From the NCBI RefSeq assembly GCF_000317225.1, contig NZ_AJLL01000068.1, positions 1 through 64,000 on the forward strand: a stretch of DNA of 64,000 nucleotides, given 5' to 3'. The stretch is from Fischerella thermalis PCC 7521 (GTDB lineage Bacteria > Cyanobacteriota > Cyanobacteriia > Cyanobacteriales > Nostocaceae). Below the pieces are notes generated by a model, which did no database searches, was not told the origin of the DNA, and saw only the letters and a list, made by a program, of their open reading frames with translations. A program made the position numbers and the translations under genes. Below, in pieces: positions 8,858 to 18,168 of this stretch (position 1 is its first letter; each line of letters opens with the position of its first letter).

Positions 8858-8875
8858 GAGTTTGAGGAAGGAGTC

Positions 8876-11533
8876 ATGCCAGGAAATGAGCGGGAAAAAA
8901 TACGCCACCTGTTAGTTCTCCGAGACTTGCAAGGACAGCGAACTATTCCCTTGAAAGAGGCTACATATTCTCTGGGACGGGATGTCAGAAATGCGATCGT
9001 TCTTCGTTCTCGATCTGTCTCTAGACAGCACGCCATTTTATTACGGGTAACTCTGCCAGAGACAGAGCAGTATGGCTTTCGGATCATTGATGGCAGTTTT
9101 AAAGGCAAAAGGAGTACAAACGGGCTATTTGTAAATGGTATGAAATGCTTCTCTCATGATCTCAAGCATGGAGATGTAATTGAATTTGGCAATAATCAAG
9201 TGAAAGCCAAATATTATGCGATCTCAAATTTATCAGAGCAAGCTTTTTCGGAATCTTGTGTTGCTGAAGACATATCTGGCTTCCTATCGGAACAAGCGAG
9301 TCCTGTTAATCCCTTTGAAACTTTAATTGTTCCTACAGATGGTGTCGAAGGTGCTAGTGAAGTTGCCCTTGCTCGGTTGGCTTCTTTCCCTGAATTGATT
9401 CCTAATCCAATTATTGAAGTCGATATAGGAGGAACAGTAACTTATCTTAATCCTGCTGCGGCTTTTCCCGACATTAGAAAATTAGGTGTACAGCACACAA
9501 TTTTGGCAGGACTTACTAGTGCTGTTCAAAATTGCCCAGGGAATTCTTTTATTCGAGAAGTAGAAATTGGGGAAGAAGTATTTGAACAATCAGTGCACTA
9601 TCTTCCAGAAAGCGATTTAATTAGAACTTTTATTGTCAGAGATATTACAGAGCAAAAGCAGGCTGAGATTGAATTACGCCAACGCGATCGCCTGCTCCAA
9701 GCAGTAGCAGAAGCTACTAATTCTTTACTCACAGAAATGAACTATGAAAAAGCCATTGATAAAGCATTAGCAGTTCTGGGTGAAGCTGCTCAAGTAGATC
9801 GAGTTTATTTGTTTGAGAACCATCCCCACCCTGTCACCGCAGAAATGGTAATGACGCTCCGATTTGAATGGAGAAGCGATTCTGTCCTATCCGAAGGTAA
9901 TAAGCAAAATCCATCCTATCAAGTTTCTGAATTAGGCCACTGGTATACTGCCCTCTCTCAAGGAAAATCTATTCAGAGTTTGACTCAAGAATTAAATGCC
10001 ATTGACCAAGAAATTCTCCATCGTGAAGGCATTTTATCCCTATTACTTGTACCTTTGCATCTAGATGAAAATTTCTGGGGTGTCCTTGGTTTAGCAGATT
10101 GTTGTAAGCAGCGCCAGTGGTTGAGGCACGAAGAATCTACTCTCTTGACAATGGCTGCTAGTATCAGTGGCGCTCGACGGCGACAACAGGTGGAAGAGAT
10201 GATTCGTTACCAGGCTCTCCACGATTTACTAACAGGATTACCTAATCGTCTGTTATTTAAAGAGCAACTAACGAGAACTTTACCGAATGCGGCTCGTAGG
10301 AAAGAGAGCTTAGCTGTCATGTTTCTGGATTTAGATCGATTCAAAACGATTAATGATACTCTGGGACATACACTTGGTGATCAATTGCTACAAAATGTCG
10401 CCCAAAGATTACGGGAATCCCTTAGATCTGGTGATGTTGTTGCTCGTTGGGGAGGCGATGAATTCATCATCCTCTTGCCCCAAGTTAATTATGTGGAAGA
10501 GGTCGCCCAGGTAGCTCAAAGAATCCTGCAAGAACTAGAAAAAGCTTTTCATATAGAGGGACATGAACTTTATGTCAGTGCTAGCCTTGGCATTGCCCTG
10601 TTTGACGAGCATAGTCCTGATGTTGAAACTCTGATCCAACATGCGGATGTGGCTTTGTATCATGCCAAAGACGAGGGTAGGAATAATTTTCAATTTTATA
10701 CAACTTCTATCAGTTCCAAAACTCCTGAAATATTGACTTTAGAAAGGAGCTTGCGCCATGCCCTAGAACGAGAAGAGTTTGTAGTTCACTACCAACCCCG
10801 GGTAAATATTGACACAGGAAAAATTACTGGTATGGAAGCGCTGCTGCGTTGGGAACATCCAGATATGGGATTAGTAGCTCCCAGTAAATTTATTCCCTTG
10901 GCAGAGGAAAGCGGATTAATTATCCCTATTGGAGAATGGGTGTTGCGGACAGCTTGTAGGCAGAATAAAGCTTGGCAGGAGGAAGGGTTACCTGCTATTA
11001 CTATGGCTGTCAATCTTTCTCTCAAGCAATTCCGCCAACCAGGACTGGTGGAGACAGTGGCTAAGATTTTGGATGAGACGGGTTTAGAAGCAAATTTCTT
11101 GGAATTAGAAATTACAGAAACAACTGCTATTGAAGATTTGGAATTTACCAGAACTGTGTTGCAACAGTTAGAGGAGATGGGAGTTCACCTTTCTATTGAT
11201 GATTTTGGGACGGGTCATTCTTCTCTATCACGTCTACAGCTATTACCACTCCACAATTTGAAAATTGATGGTTCTTTCATTCGTGATTTGACGAAGGATG
11301 TGAAAGTGGCTCACATCGTCAAGGCGATTGTTGGGTTGGGGAGAAGTTTGGGGTTGAGGCTGACTGCTGAAGGAGTAGAAAAGCAAGAAGAACTGGAATT
11401 TTTAAAATCTATCAACTGCGAGGATGTTCAAGGCTTCCTCTTTTTCCGTCCGCTTTCTGCTCAAAAAGCAACAGAAATTCTTTGGGATGAAGGAGTGAAG
11501 GAGGCTGTGGAGAATGATGCAGTTTTACTATGA
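8876..11533 (+). CDS. FHA-PAS-GAF-GGDEF-EAL cyclic-di-GMP signalling protein
   Basis: An 885-residue cytoplasmic hybrid regulator. In order: FHA domain (about residues 12-120; SLGRDVRNAIVL and SRSVSRQHAILL bind phosphothreonine), a PAS-like segment (about 165-265), a GAF domain (about 285-440), a GGDEF diguanylate cyclase with an intact GGDEF near residue 525, and an EAL phosphodiesterase domain with EALLRWEHP near 652 and DDFGTGHSSL near 777. Both catalytic motifs look intact, so it may make and degrade cyclic di-GMP, or one half may regulate the other. The FHA domain suggests control by a Ser/Thr kinase. It follows an XRE regulator by 18 bases. The hmp taxis locus 12 kb downstream also concerns motility, but a direct link is only inference. 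Confidence 0.9.
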   Translation: MPGNEREKIRHLLVLRDLQGQRTIPLKEATYSLGRDVRNAIVLRSRSVSRQHAILLRVTLPETEQYGFRIIDGSFKGKRSTNGLFVNGMKCFSHDLKHGDVIEFGNNQVKAKYYAISNLSEQAFSESCVAEDISGFLSEQASPVNPFETLIVPTDGVEGASEVALARLASFPELIPNPIIEVDIGGTVTYLNPAAAFPDIRKLGVQHTILAGLTSAVQNCPGNSFIREVEIGEEVFEQSVHYLPESDLIRTFIVRDITEQKQAEIELRQRDRLLQAVAEATNSLLTEMNYEKAIDKALAVLGEAAQVDRVYLFENHPHPVTAEMVMTLRFEWRSDSVLSEGNKQNPSYQVSELGHWYTALSQGKSIQSLTQELNAIDQEILHREGILSLLLVPLHLDENFWGVLGLADCCKQRQWLRHEESTLLTMAASISGARRRQQVEEMIRYQALHDLLTGLPNRLLFKEQLTRTLPNAARRKESLAVMFLDLDRFKTINDTLGHTLGDQLLQNVAQRLRESLRSGDVVARWGGDEFIILLPQVNYVEEVAQVAQRILQELEKAFHIEGHELYVSASLGIALFDEHSPDVETLIQHADVALYHAKDEGRNNFQFYTTSISSKTPEILTLERSLRHALEREEFVVHYQPRVNIDTGKITGMEALLRWEHPDMGLVAPSKFIPLAEESGLIIPIGEWVLRTACRQNKAWQEEGLPAITMAVNLSLKQFRQPGLVETVAKILDETGLEANFLELEITETTAIEDLEFTRTVLQQLEEMGVHLSIDDFGTGHSSLSRLQLLPLHNLKIDGSFIRDLTKDVKVAHIVKAIVGLGRSLGLRLTAEGVEKQEELEFLKSINCEDVQGFLFFRPLSAQKATEILWDEGVKEAVENDAVLL

Positions 11534-11612
11534 GTTTGATGTAAAGGAGCAGGTTGTGTAGGATGGTGGACAAATAAATGCCCACACAACTACGATACAA
11601 GTACGACTAAGC

Positions 11613-13397
11613 CTACCGCAGATTTGCCAGCGATGCATCCAACCACCTGTCAAAGTTCTGTTTCTGTGTGGCAGAGGGATTAACTACAGGTTGCACGTGG
11701 TATTTGCTTGCAGGTGGAGAAGCCAAGGTGACAGGGTAAATGCGAAGTTCATCTTGATGGAAAACCGCAATTTGGATAATGTCTTGGGGTTGGTAATCTT
11801 TCAGGCGATCGCTTAATTGATTTGCTGTCACCTTGATCCCATCGATTGCCAGCAGTTCATCACCAGGATCAATCCCAGCCAATTGGGCTGGGGAATCGGC
11901 TTCGACAAATTTAATTATGTCCCGTCCATTTTCGCTACCTACTCTCACACCTAAGTAAGGTTCTGTTTCTGTCTGTGCTACCAATTGCAAGCCAAAAGGT
12001 TCTAGGTACTGATTGAAAGGCAATTCTTCAGTACCATCTATGTAGCGTTTAAAGAAATCAGATAAATCGACTCCTGCTACAGATGCTATTACTTCTTGCA
12101 ACTGTTCTGAAGTATAACCAATTTCGTTTTTGCCAAATTTGTGCCACATTTGCAGCATGACATCATCAAGCGATCGCTTGTTGTTATGCCGGGAACGAAT
12201 CAGCAAATCTAGCAATAACGATACCATTTCTCCTTTCAAATAATAGGACATCTGAGAATTACCACTGTTGGCATCCTGACGGTACAGTTTAATCCAAGCA
12301 TCAAAACTAGATTCAGACAGGGGTTGCACTTTTCGCCCTGGAGTTGTCAGATACCTGGTAATTTCTTTACCCCAATTATTCAAAAATGATTTGACATCGT
12401 AAATGCCAGCCCGTAAAGGAATTAGTAAATCGTAGTAACTAGTTGTTCCCTCACAGAACCACAAACAAGAGGTATAGTTTTCTTGGTCGTAATCAAAAAC
12501 TTCCAGTTCCTTAGGACGAATGCGCTTGACATTCCACAAATGGAAAAATTCGTGGGCTACCAATTGCATGAAGCGATCATATTTTTCGCGATCGCGAAAT
12601 CCAAACCGCTGATAAATCAATGAGCAACTGTTTTTATGCTCTAAACCCCCATAAGCTTGGGCGAATAAATGCACCAGAAACACATATCTTTCATAAGGTA
12701 AGCCACCAAACATTTGTGCTTCGACTTCAATAATTTTGCTGATATCAGCAATCATCTGCTGCACTTGGCAATTACCACGTCCCCAGATAGCTAGTTCGTG
12801 GGGTTTATCTAGTACCTGAAAGTGATAGAGCTGATGAGAACCAATCTCAAAAGGACTATCTACAAGGGTGTCGAAATCCAAAGCACAAAAAGTGTTGGCT
12901 TGTCCGGGGACAGGTGGTAGTGCTGTAGTTACCCGCCATTCTGACCGTGGTGTCACAATAGTCACAAAAATTGGTTGCTTGTCAAATTTTGGTAGTCTAA
13001 AAAACAGCGCCGCACCATTAAAATAACCGTGCGTAGAATCTAAATGATTTGTCCGTACGGTGAGTTCATTAGCAAAAATGCGGTATTTTATAGTAATTTC
13101 TGATACATCGTTTGTTTCTACCTGCCAATGATTTTTACTAATTTTTCGCCAATTTAAGGGTTTATTATTGCTGAAAGCAGTAAATCCCTGTAGATGCTTA
13201 GCATACTCCCGCACTAAGTAGGAACCAGGAGTCCAAACTGGTAATTTTAAATCAAGAATGGAAAAAGGGTAGCCCACAAGGTGTAAGGTCACCTCAAACA
13301 GATGGTTTTCTGGTTGAGGCATTGCCACTTGGTAATGAATGGTTGGTAATTTTTTTTGAAGGCGCGTATCGGTACAAGGTGCTATTGTTTCATTCAT
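11613..13397 (-). CDS. M61 family metallopeptidase with PDZ domain
   Basis: A 594-residue glycyl-aminopeptidase-type zinc protease. The catalytic motif is HEFFHLWNVKRIRP (near residue 280), preceded by the family GGLEHKNS motif near residue 251 and followed by the distal zinc ligand region ENYTSCLWFCEGTTSYYD (residue E of CEGTT). The N-terminal 160 residues form the beta-sandwich domain, and residues 490-570 are a PDZ domain (YLGVRVGSENGRDIIKFVEADSPAQLAGIDPGDE style). Family members cleave N-terminal glycine or alanine. No signal peptide is apparent. It is monocistronic and converges on the EAL gene. Confidence 0.92.
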   Translation of the reverse strand: MNETIAPCTDTRLQKKLPTIHYQVAMPQPENHLFEVTLHLVGYPFSILDLKLPVWTPGSYLVREYAKHLQGFTAFSNNKPLNWRKISKNHWQVETNDVSEITIKYRIFANELTVRTNHLDSTHGYFNGAALFFRLPKFDKQPIFVTIVTPRSEWRVTTALPPVPGQANTFCALDFDTLVDSPFEIGSHQLYHFQVLDKPHELAIWGRGNCQVQQMIADISKIIEVEAQMFGGLPYERYVFLVHLFAQAYGGLEHKNSCSLIYQRFGFRDREKYDRFMQLVAHEFFHLWNVKRIRPKELEVFDYDQENYTSCLWFCEGTTSYYDLLIPLRAGIYDVKSFLNNWGKEITRYLTTPGRKVQPLSESSFDAWIKLYRQDANSGNSQMSYYLKGEMVSLLLDLLIRSRHNNKRSLDDVMLQMWHKFGKNEIGYTSEQLQEVIASVAGVDLSDFFKRYIDGTEELPFNQYLEPFGLQLVAQTETEPYLGVRVGSENGRDIIKFVEADSPAQLAGIDPGDELLAIDGIKVTANQLSDRLKDYQPQDIIQIAVFHQDELRIYPVTLASPPASKYHVQPVVNPSATQKQNFDRWLDASLANLR

Positions 13398-13507
13398 CTG
13401 AACTTAAGAGTAAACATTACGGAATAATGAGTCAAAAGATTAATTTAACTCATAACTCCTAACTCATAACTCTTGTATGAACAAACAGTCAGAATGATCT
13501 GAAAGTA

Positions 13508-14200
13508 TTAAACTTTGCCAGCCAAGTTCATCAATTGGCGAAAGTTGACGAGATGAACCACTTGATTAGCATTGTCAATTTTTATCCAACCTTTTTCGTC
13601 TAATTTTTCCATAATTTTAGTGGTTTCTTCAACCCCAATTTCTGTAACATCTGCTAAATCTTTGAAAGAGATGTTAAAAATTTCTCTGCCTTTGCTTGAT
13701 TCTTCACTATAGCTTTCGCCCAAGCTGACAAGAGTGTGAGCTAGTTTAACCGCTGGCGGAGCAGAGCGCATTTGCAAGCGTACGTTCGCGTGTCGCAGTC
13801 GCCGCACCATTAATTGCAGCATTCGGTGGTGTAACTGCGGGTCTTTAAATAGTATATGAATAAATCTTTCTCTAGAGATACTCAGTAATTTTACTGTTGA
13901 AAGAGCAATTACATCGGTTGAGCGAGGAGATTCATCTAAAATTGCCATTTCTCCAAAAAAATCGCCTCTACCTAAAATTGCCAAAGCAACAGAATCTTCC
14001 CCTATAGTGCGTCGAACTTTTACCCAACCAGAAACTACAAAGTAAACTGCATTACCCCAGGCATCTTCCATCAAAACAGCTCGTCCGGCTGGGTATTCGT
14101 GTTCAACAGCAACCGAAAGCAACCATTCCAGAGTTTGTGGATTGGCTGTACTCATTAAAGGGAAAAGTTCACTAAAAACCTCTGTATGCATGAAATGCAA
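13508..14200 (-). CDS. Crp/Fnr-family transcriptional regulator
   Basis: A 230-residue regulator with an N-terminal cyclic-nucleotide-binding-like beta-roll (YPAGRAVLMEDAWGNAVYFVVSGWVKV at residues 36-62 and GDFFGEMAILDESPRSTDV at 82-100) and a C-terminal winged helix (FNISFKDLADVTEIGVEETTKIMEKLDEKGWI, residues 171-202). GEMAILDESPRS resembles the phosphate-binding cassette of cAMP receptors (GExAL..xPR), so a cyclic nucleotide ligand is possible. It is not NtcA. DevH-like regulators of heterocyst maturation have a similar build, but I cannot assign it to that subfamily by eye. It stands alone, 411 bases downstream of the PilB-like gene on the same strand. Confidence 0.88.
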   Translation of the reverse strand: MHFMHTEVFSELFPLMSTANPQTLEWLLSVAVEHEYPAGRAVLMEDAWGNAVYFVVSGWVKVRRTIGEDSVALAILGRGDFFGEMAILDESPRSTDVIALSTVKLLSISRERFIHILFKDPQLHHRMLQLMVRRLRHANVRLQMRSAPPAVKLAHTLVSLGESYSEESSKGREIFNISFKDLADVTEIGVEETTKIMEKLDEKGWIKIDNANQVVHLVNFRQLMNLAGKV

Positions 14201-14611
14201 GAATAATTGTTGTTAGTATAAGGAGGCGGAAGGCAGAAGAACCACTGCGGTGGACGGGTTTCCCGGCATAAAGCACGTGGCGCGGCAGAAGGATTAAGAT
14301 AAATACTTCATCTTTCACACCTCACACTTCACCCTTCACACTTCATAAGCTTTTCAACCGTAATTTTACTGTGCACAAAATTGCAAAATTACTATATGTA
14401 TAACCGCAACCATCTAGTTAATCGGTCTAGAGTTTTATTACAGCACAAAGATTATGTGATCGAAATCAGCGGTTTTACCTAAAAGGAGAGGTGGGGGATG
14501 GGGAACTCGGGGCCCCTGGTGGGGATTAGGGGCAGTGGGGAGATAGGGAGATGGGGAGTGTAGGAATAACCATTAACCACTAACTACTAACAATTGACAA
14601 TTGACCAAAAT
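14201..14611. other. Repeat-rich intergenic region
   Basis: Holds short repeats and no gene: a purine-rich GGCGGAAGGCAGAAG tract with the dispersed ACTGCGGTGGACGGGTTTCCC unit (about 14222-14290), CACACTTCACCCTTC units to 14345, the Crp-gene promoter region, and a G-rich GGGGATGGGGAG-type tract at 14491-14560 followed by TAACCACTAACTACTAAC. Confidence 0.6.
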
Positions 14612-15805
14612 TCATTTTGTGGGTGGTTCAGAGGTTTCAATTGTAAGTCTTTTTATATGCTGATCTAAATTTTGTAACAGGTTGTTGAGGGCATTGAAAG
14701 TTTCTAGCTGACTAGAATTAATGTTGCGGTTAACTAAAAGTCTCTCTTGTAATTCATGCAATTTATAGCTGAGTTGCCGAGAAATGCCCAAAGCATCACG
14801 ACTAAGGCGTGTTAACTGTTGTTGTTGATAAAACTTTAACGCTGCTCCTCGCAGTACCTGAAGGGTTGCCTCTTCACCGTACATGCCAGGCATGACTCGC
14901 AAGCGCAATAACAAACGGTCTTGTTGATACAGGCATTCTCTTTCAACTTGTTTGGGTTCTGCAAGTGTGATCACAGGCAGAGAACCAAATCTTTTTAATT
15001 CATTCATTACTCCCTGAAACACCGATAAAGGTACTTTCTCTAATACAGATTGCAAAACTCCATTTTCACTCCATAGAATCCTGCCTGTGTAGGGGAGTCT
15101 TTCTAAGTAGAGCCGACCGATTCCCCCTGCTAAAACCCTACCTAATAATTCTTCTAGTAATTTTTTTGGTGGTAAGGTTAACAGTATCTCTACAGGAGAG
15201 AATTCTGTTGCTACTGGAACTGATAAAACAGGTAAGTTACCTGTGGTTGCTAAGCTAATATTATGATTTCCTTGTTCTGTTTGTTGTGCTTCTGTGGTGT
15301 TGGGATTGGTAACAACCATGGGATGAGAGTGAGGAGTATTTTGACTTACAGTTTCTGGCTGTGGGTTAGCAGAAGCATCTAATTGGAGGACGGTGTTTTC
15401 AGTTTGATTCGGAGTTGAGTTTGTTGGTTGGTGATTAGAGTCTTGTTGAGTCGCTGAGGGGGATGTATTTTTGTAGTTTAGATAGGCTGAAAGTATTTTC
15501 CGGTGAATATCGCCTGTAATCGGTTCAGATACTAATGTACATTTTATGTAAGACAATATACGACGAACGTAATCTAAGGCTGCACTATCTTCTTGATTGA
15601 CCATGCCCAATAACAAGCTGTTGTCTTGCATTTTTAGTGGTACAACTTGATGATAAAGGCAGGCTTCAAAGGACAGAAAGCTTTCAATCAGCTGGAATAC
15701 TTGCTCGCGTTCTATTCCTTGCTCCCATAATATGTGTGTGTCAGATGGCACTTCTTGCTGATTGCTAGCTTCGGTATCAATTGCTTTGCCCTTTGAAGAC
15801 AACAT
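14612..15805 (-). CDS. PilB/GspE-like protein with N-terminal domains only, no ATPase
   Basis: A 397-residue protein. Residues 30-112 look like the N1 (MshEN/T2SSE_N) domain of pilus-extension ATPases: ACLYHQVVPLKMQDNSLLLGM and the following ALDYVRRIL segment. Residues 120-205 are a low-complexity, Gln/Thr/Asn-rich linker. Residues 205-345 resemble the N2 domain (IGRLYLERLPYTGRILWSENG, then LLLRLRVMPGMYGEEATLQVLRG, like the GEK-VLRLL stretch of PilB). The Walker A, Walker B and tetracysteine parts of the ATPase are absent. It may therefore compete with, or regulate, PilB or bind cyclic di-GMP through the MshEN-like domain. The match is by pattern and is moderate; it could be a more distant cyanobacterial family. 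Confidence 0.6.
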   Translation of the reverse strand: MLSSKGKAIDTEASNQQEVPSDTHILWEQGIEREQVFQLIESFLSFEACLYHQVVPLKMQDNSLLLGMVNQEDSAALDYVRRILSYIKCTLVSEPITGDIHRKILSAYLNYKNTSPSATQQDSNHQPTNSTPNQTENTVLQLDASANPQPETVSQNTPHSHPMVVTNPNTTEAQQTEQGNHNISLATTGNLPVLSVPVATEFSPVEILLTLPPKKLLEELLGRVLAGGIGRLYLERLPYTGRILWSENGVLQSVLEKVPLSVFQGVMNELKRFGSLPVITLAEPKQVERECLYQQDRLLLRLRVMPGMYGEEATLQVLRGAALKFYQQQQLTRLSRDALGISRQLSYKLHELQERLLVNRNINSSQLETFNALNNLLQNLDQHIKRLTIETSEPPTK

Positions 15806-15985
15806 AGACTTAGATTACTTGATATTTCTATATATCCTATTCTGCCCAGAATTTTTTTGGCAGTAAACAAATCATGACGTTTAGATAAATAAAAGTTAAA
15901 TTAACTACAAAATAAGCAAGTGCTTTATTTTGAATTTAACGTCGTAAATAGCTAGCAGTTGCTAGTTGTTTGTTACTTGTGTTGG

Positions 15986-16017
15986 GAGCAACTAACCCTC
16001 CTGTTTTGTAGTTGCTC
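15986..16017. repeat. Inverted repeat between two minus-strand genes
   Basis: GAGCAACTA (15986-15994) and its exact complement TAGTTGCTC (16009-16017) around a 14-base loop. It lies 58 bases past the stop of the HetZ-like gene and could end its transcript, although no T run follows on that strand. Confidence 0.5.
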
Positions 16018-16074
16018 GTAGGAAATTTCGTTGTGGTGCAAGTAACAACCAAAAATTCTGCATACCCTACTCCC

Positions 16075-17247
16075 TTACTCTTCGCTTCTCAAAGTCTGGG
16101 CGCTCAGGTAGACTTTAGTCCATTCACCCATTGCTTGATGGGTTTTGAGTTTTAATTTTTGGGCTACTTCTTCTATGCTATTGCCTGCTCGTCGCAATTC
16201 TAGAACTTGTCTTTGAGTTGGGGTCAATTTTTCATGCAATTGCTGAAGTTGACTTGGTGTCAGCCCCAGATTATGCTCTTTCAATGATGTTTGTAGCCAA
16301 GATTCAACCAATTCTGGTTTGTCTTTGAGGGCGAAAACACGCACAGCGTGGTAGCTAACTTTTTCCCGCAGTCTATAAATGACATTGATCGGCTTGCCTA
16401 ATTTTTTGGCGATCGCATCTTGGGATTGACCTTGTAAGTACAACCGCAACCAATCTACTGCTTCTTGTCCGAGATTTTCTAGTAAGTAATTTTCAAATTC
16501 ATCCTTGACTGATTGTCGCAGTGTCTGTTGTTCTTCTTGTTCTTGCGCTTCTTGATATTCGGCGATCGCTTGGGTGTCTACTAAGTTGACTCGATTATCG
16601 CTATCGTCGCTAAGGATCTCTTCTGAGACTAGCCTCACCATGTCGCTACCAGGTACTTGGGTCAAGCCACCACGTTGGGTACGACGCAAATAATTTACAA
16701 ATCTGTAAACTAGCAGGGGTTGATTGCGTACTGGTCGCAGGCAATATTCTTCTACACTGGCAAACAGCAGAGCGTTCCGTAAGCGGGGATCGGTGGTAAA
16801 TTCGGAAATCAGAGCCATTTGTTGCTGCATGTAGTTGTCGCTTTGCAACAGTTCTTGAATGACTTCTTGTAAGACATCCAAAACTGAACGTTGGCGATCG
16901 CGACTTAGAGCAACCCATGTCTGAATTCTATTCCGTAATGTTACTAGACTTCCCAAGCGAGCCAGTAAATTTTTATAAGCAGCTTCTCTTGATTTGCCTA
17001 AGTAGCGTTGATTCAAAATCTTCCAACGATATTCCATCGCTTGCTTAGCAATATCTAATTGTTTTGGGTCTTCAAATCGCTCTTGATTGCTGCCTAGCAG
17101 CCAGCGAACGATACTCTCTTTATTCGCTGTGGTTTGTCCTGGACACTCATTTTCTAGCCGCTTGTGCCAGAACTGTGCCACCTTATCCGCCTCAGAAGCC
17201 ATAGTGAGATTGCGCTCCTCGAAACCCTGTTTTAAAGTTTGCTGCAT
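16075..17247 (-). CDS. HetZ-related helix-turn-helix regulator (putative)
   Basis: A 390-residue soluble protein. The last 50 residues hold a sigma-region-4-like helix-turn-helix (LTPTQRQVLELRRAGNSIEE, then VAQKLKLKTHQAMGEW), and a second possible helix-turn-helix lies near residues 275-310 (GQSQDAIAKKLGKPINVIYR). I believe it belongs to the cyanobacterial HetZ-related proteins, relatives of the heterocyst regulator HetZ, but this is from memory and not certain; it is not HetZ itself as I recall that sequence. An upstream ATG (17259) overlaps the ribosome binding site; the ATG at 17247 has GGAGG seven bases before it and is preferred. It has an unusually long untranslated or promoter region upstream (about 900 bases), in keeping with a developmental regulator. 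Confidence 0.6.
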   Translation of the reverse strand: MQQTLKQGFEERNLTMASEADKVAQFWHKRLENECPGQTTANKESIVRWLLGSNQERFEDPKQLDIAKQAMEYRWKILNQRYLGKSREAAYKNLLARLGSLVTLRNRIQTWVALSRDRQRSVLDVLQEVIQELLQSDNYMQQQMALISEFTTDPRLRNALLFASVEEYCLRPVRNQPLLVYRFVNYLRRTQRGGLTQVPGSDMVRLVSEEILSDDSDNRVNLVDTQAIAEYQEAQEQEEQQTLRQSVKDEFENYLLENLGQEAVDWLRLYLQGQSQDAIAKKLGKPINVIYRLREKVSYHAVRVFALKDKPELVESWLQTSLKEHNLGLTPSQLQQLHEKLTPTQRQVLELRRAGNSIEEVAQKLKLKTHQAMGEWTKVYLSAQTLRSEE

Positions 17248-17509
17248 CACAACCTCCATTTTTCACCTCACTCAAGTTTTTGACTGGCAGTTGCTCCCAA
17301 TTGCATGATGTCCTGATGGAACATCTACGTGATTCTACTTTTATTACGTTTTGACTCACGGGTTTTATGCAGTTACTTCTACTTTCTCATCATATTTTCA
17401 TGTTCATCTTCCCGAAAATCATGTTTTTTGAGCAATTTCCCCAATTAAACCAAATATTTAATTTTGTAAACTAAATTAGTTCTTCTACTCAGACAGATAA
17501 AAAGTTATC

Positions 17510-17533
17510 AAAGGCTGAGTTTTAGCCTTTTTT
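17510..17533 (+). terminator. Terminator-like hairpin with T run, no upstream gene
   Basis: AAAGGCT (17510-17516) pairs with AGCCTTT (17524-17530), followed by TTT. It would terminate a + strand RNA beginning in the region upstream of the HetZ-like gene, antisense to its leader. Confidence 0.6.
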
Positions 17534-18049
17534 ACCATTGTTAGACTATGAAATTGCCCTCAAATTCTAGACGTCGTTTCTACGCTTTTAGTTTCACTTC
17601 TGTGAAGTATGCCCTAGTGTTTCTGAGTATTAGAAATTTTACTTTACCAAAAACCCGTAAGTTAATGTATTTTTAGTAACCATAATTAAGTATAATTACA
17701 CAAATATAGCCAAAGCAGCTTTTGTTAATCACTCAAAATCTTCTGAGAGAAAATACCACACAAGATTATTCTGAAAAAGTGACAAAAAGTTTTACAGTAC
17801 CCTCTAGGGTACTTTAATTGAGGGGGCAAAACTTAAAATCACTGAATGTCTTTATAAAAACTTTGAACTTTTGTAGCGAAGATAAGGATATTCATAAACT
17901 ATACAATTGGTCAACAGTAAAACCAAAAGTTATAGAATCTTGAATTGTAGAGTCTTGATTCTCAGTGCTGAACTTTCAAACAATTTGTCATTTGTTGTAA
18001 AAATCAACAAACTGTCAAAATGGACAAAAAGTTGATGAACTAGCAAAGA

Positions 18050-18078
18050 CCCTCAGAGCGGAGAACCGCTTTCTGAGG
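18050..18078. other. Stem-loop upstream of nothing coding
   Basis: CCTCAGAGCGG (18050-18060) pairs with CCGCTTTCTGAGG (18066-18078) with a small bulge. It lies 90 bases beyond the ccmK4 stop and may be the processed 3' end of the ccmK transcript. Confidence 0.55.
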
Positions 18079-18168
18079 ATAAATTATAGAAGTGCGAAGA
18101 AGTGTTTGCCTTTGCGCTGACCTGTGATAGGCGCTTTGTATTTACTGCACTACTGGCTTCGGCACTGA

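Larger units (their letters stand above)
17260..18168. other. 909-base intergenic region with two RNA-like hairpins
   Basis: The longest gene-free stretch of the window, between ccmK4 and the HetZ-like gene (both minus strand). It contains a + strand terminator at 17510-17533, a stem-loop at 18050-18078, and otherwise AT-rich DNA. No frame with codon bias or a ribosome binding site was found. It must hold the HetZ-like promoter and possibly a small RNA. Confidence 0.55.

Noticed and set aside
13508-14200. NtcA or DevH
   Set aside because: It is a Crp/Fnr protein, but I could not match it to the NtcA recognition helix or be sure of DevH by eye.
16075-17247. Sigma factor
   Set aside because: The C-terminal helix-turn-helix is sigma-4-like, but there is no recognisable region 2, so a HetZ-like regulator is favoured.
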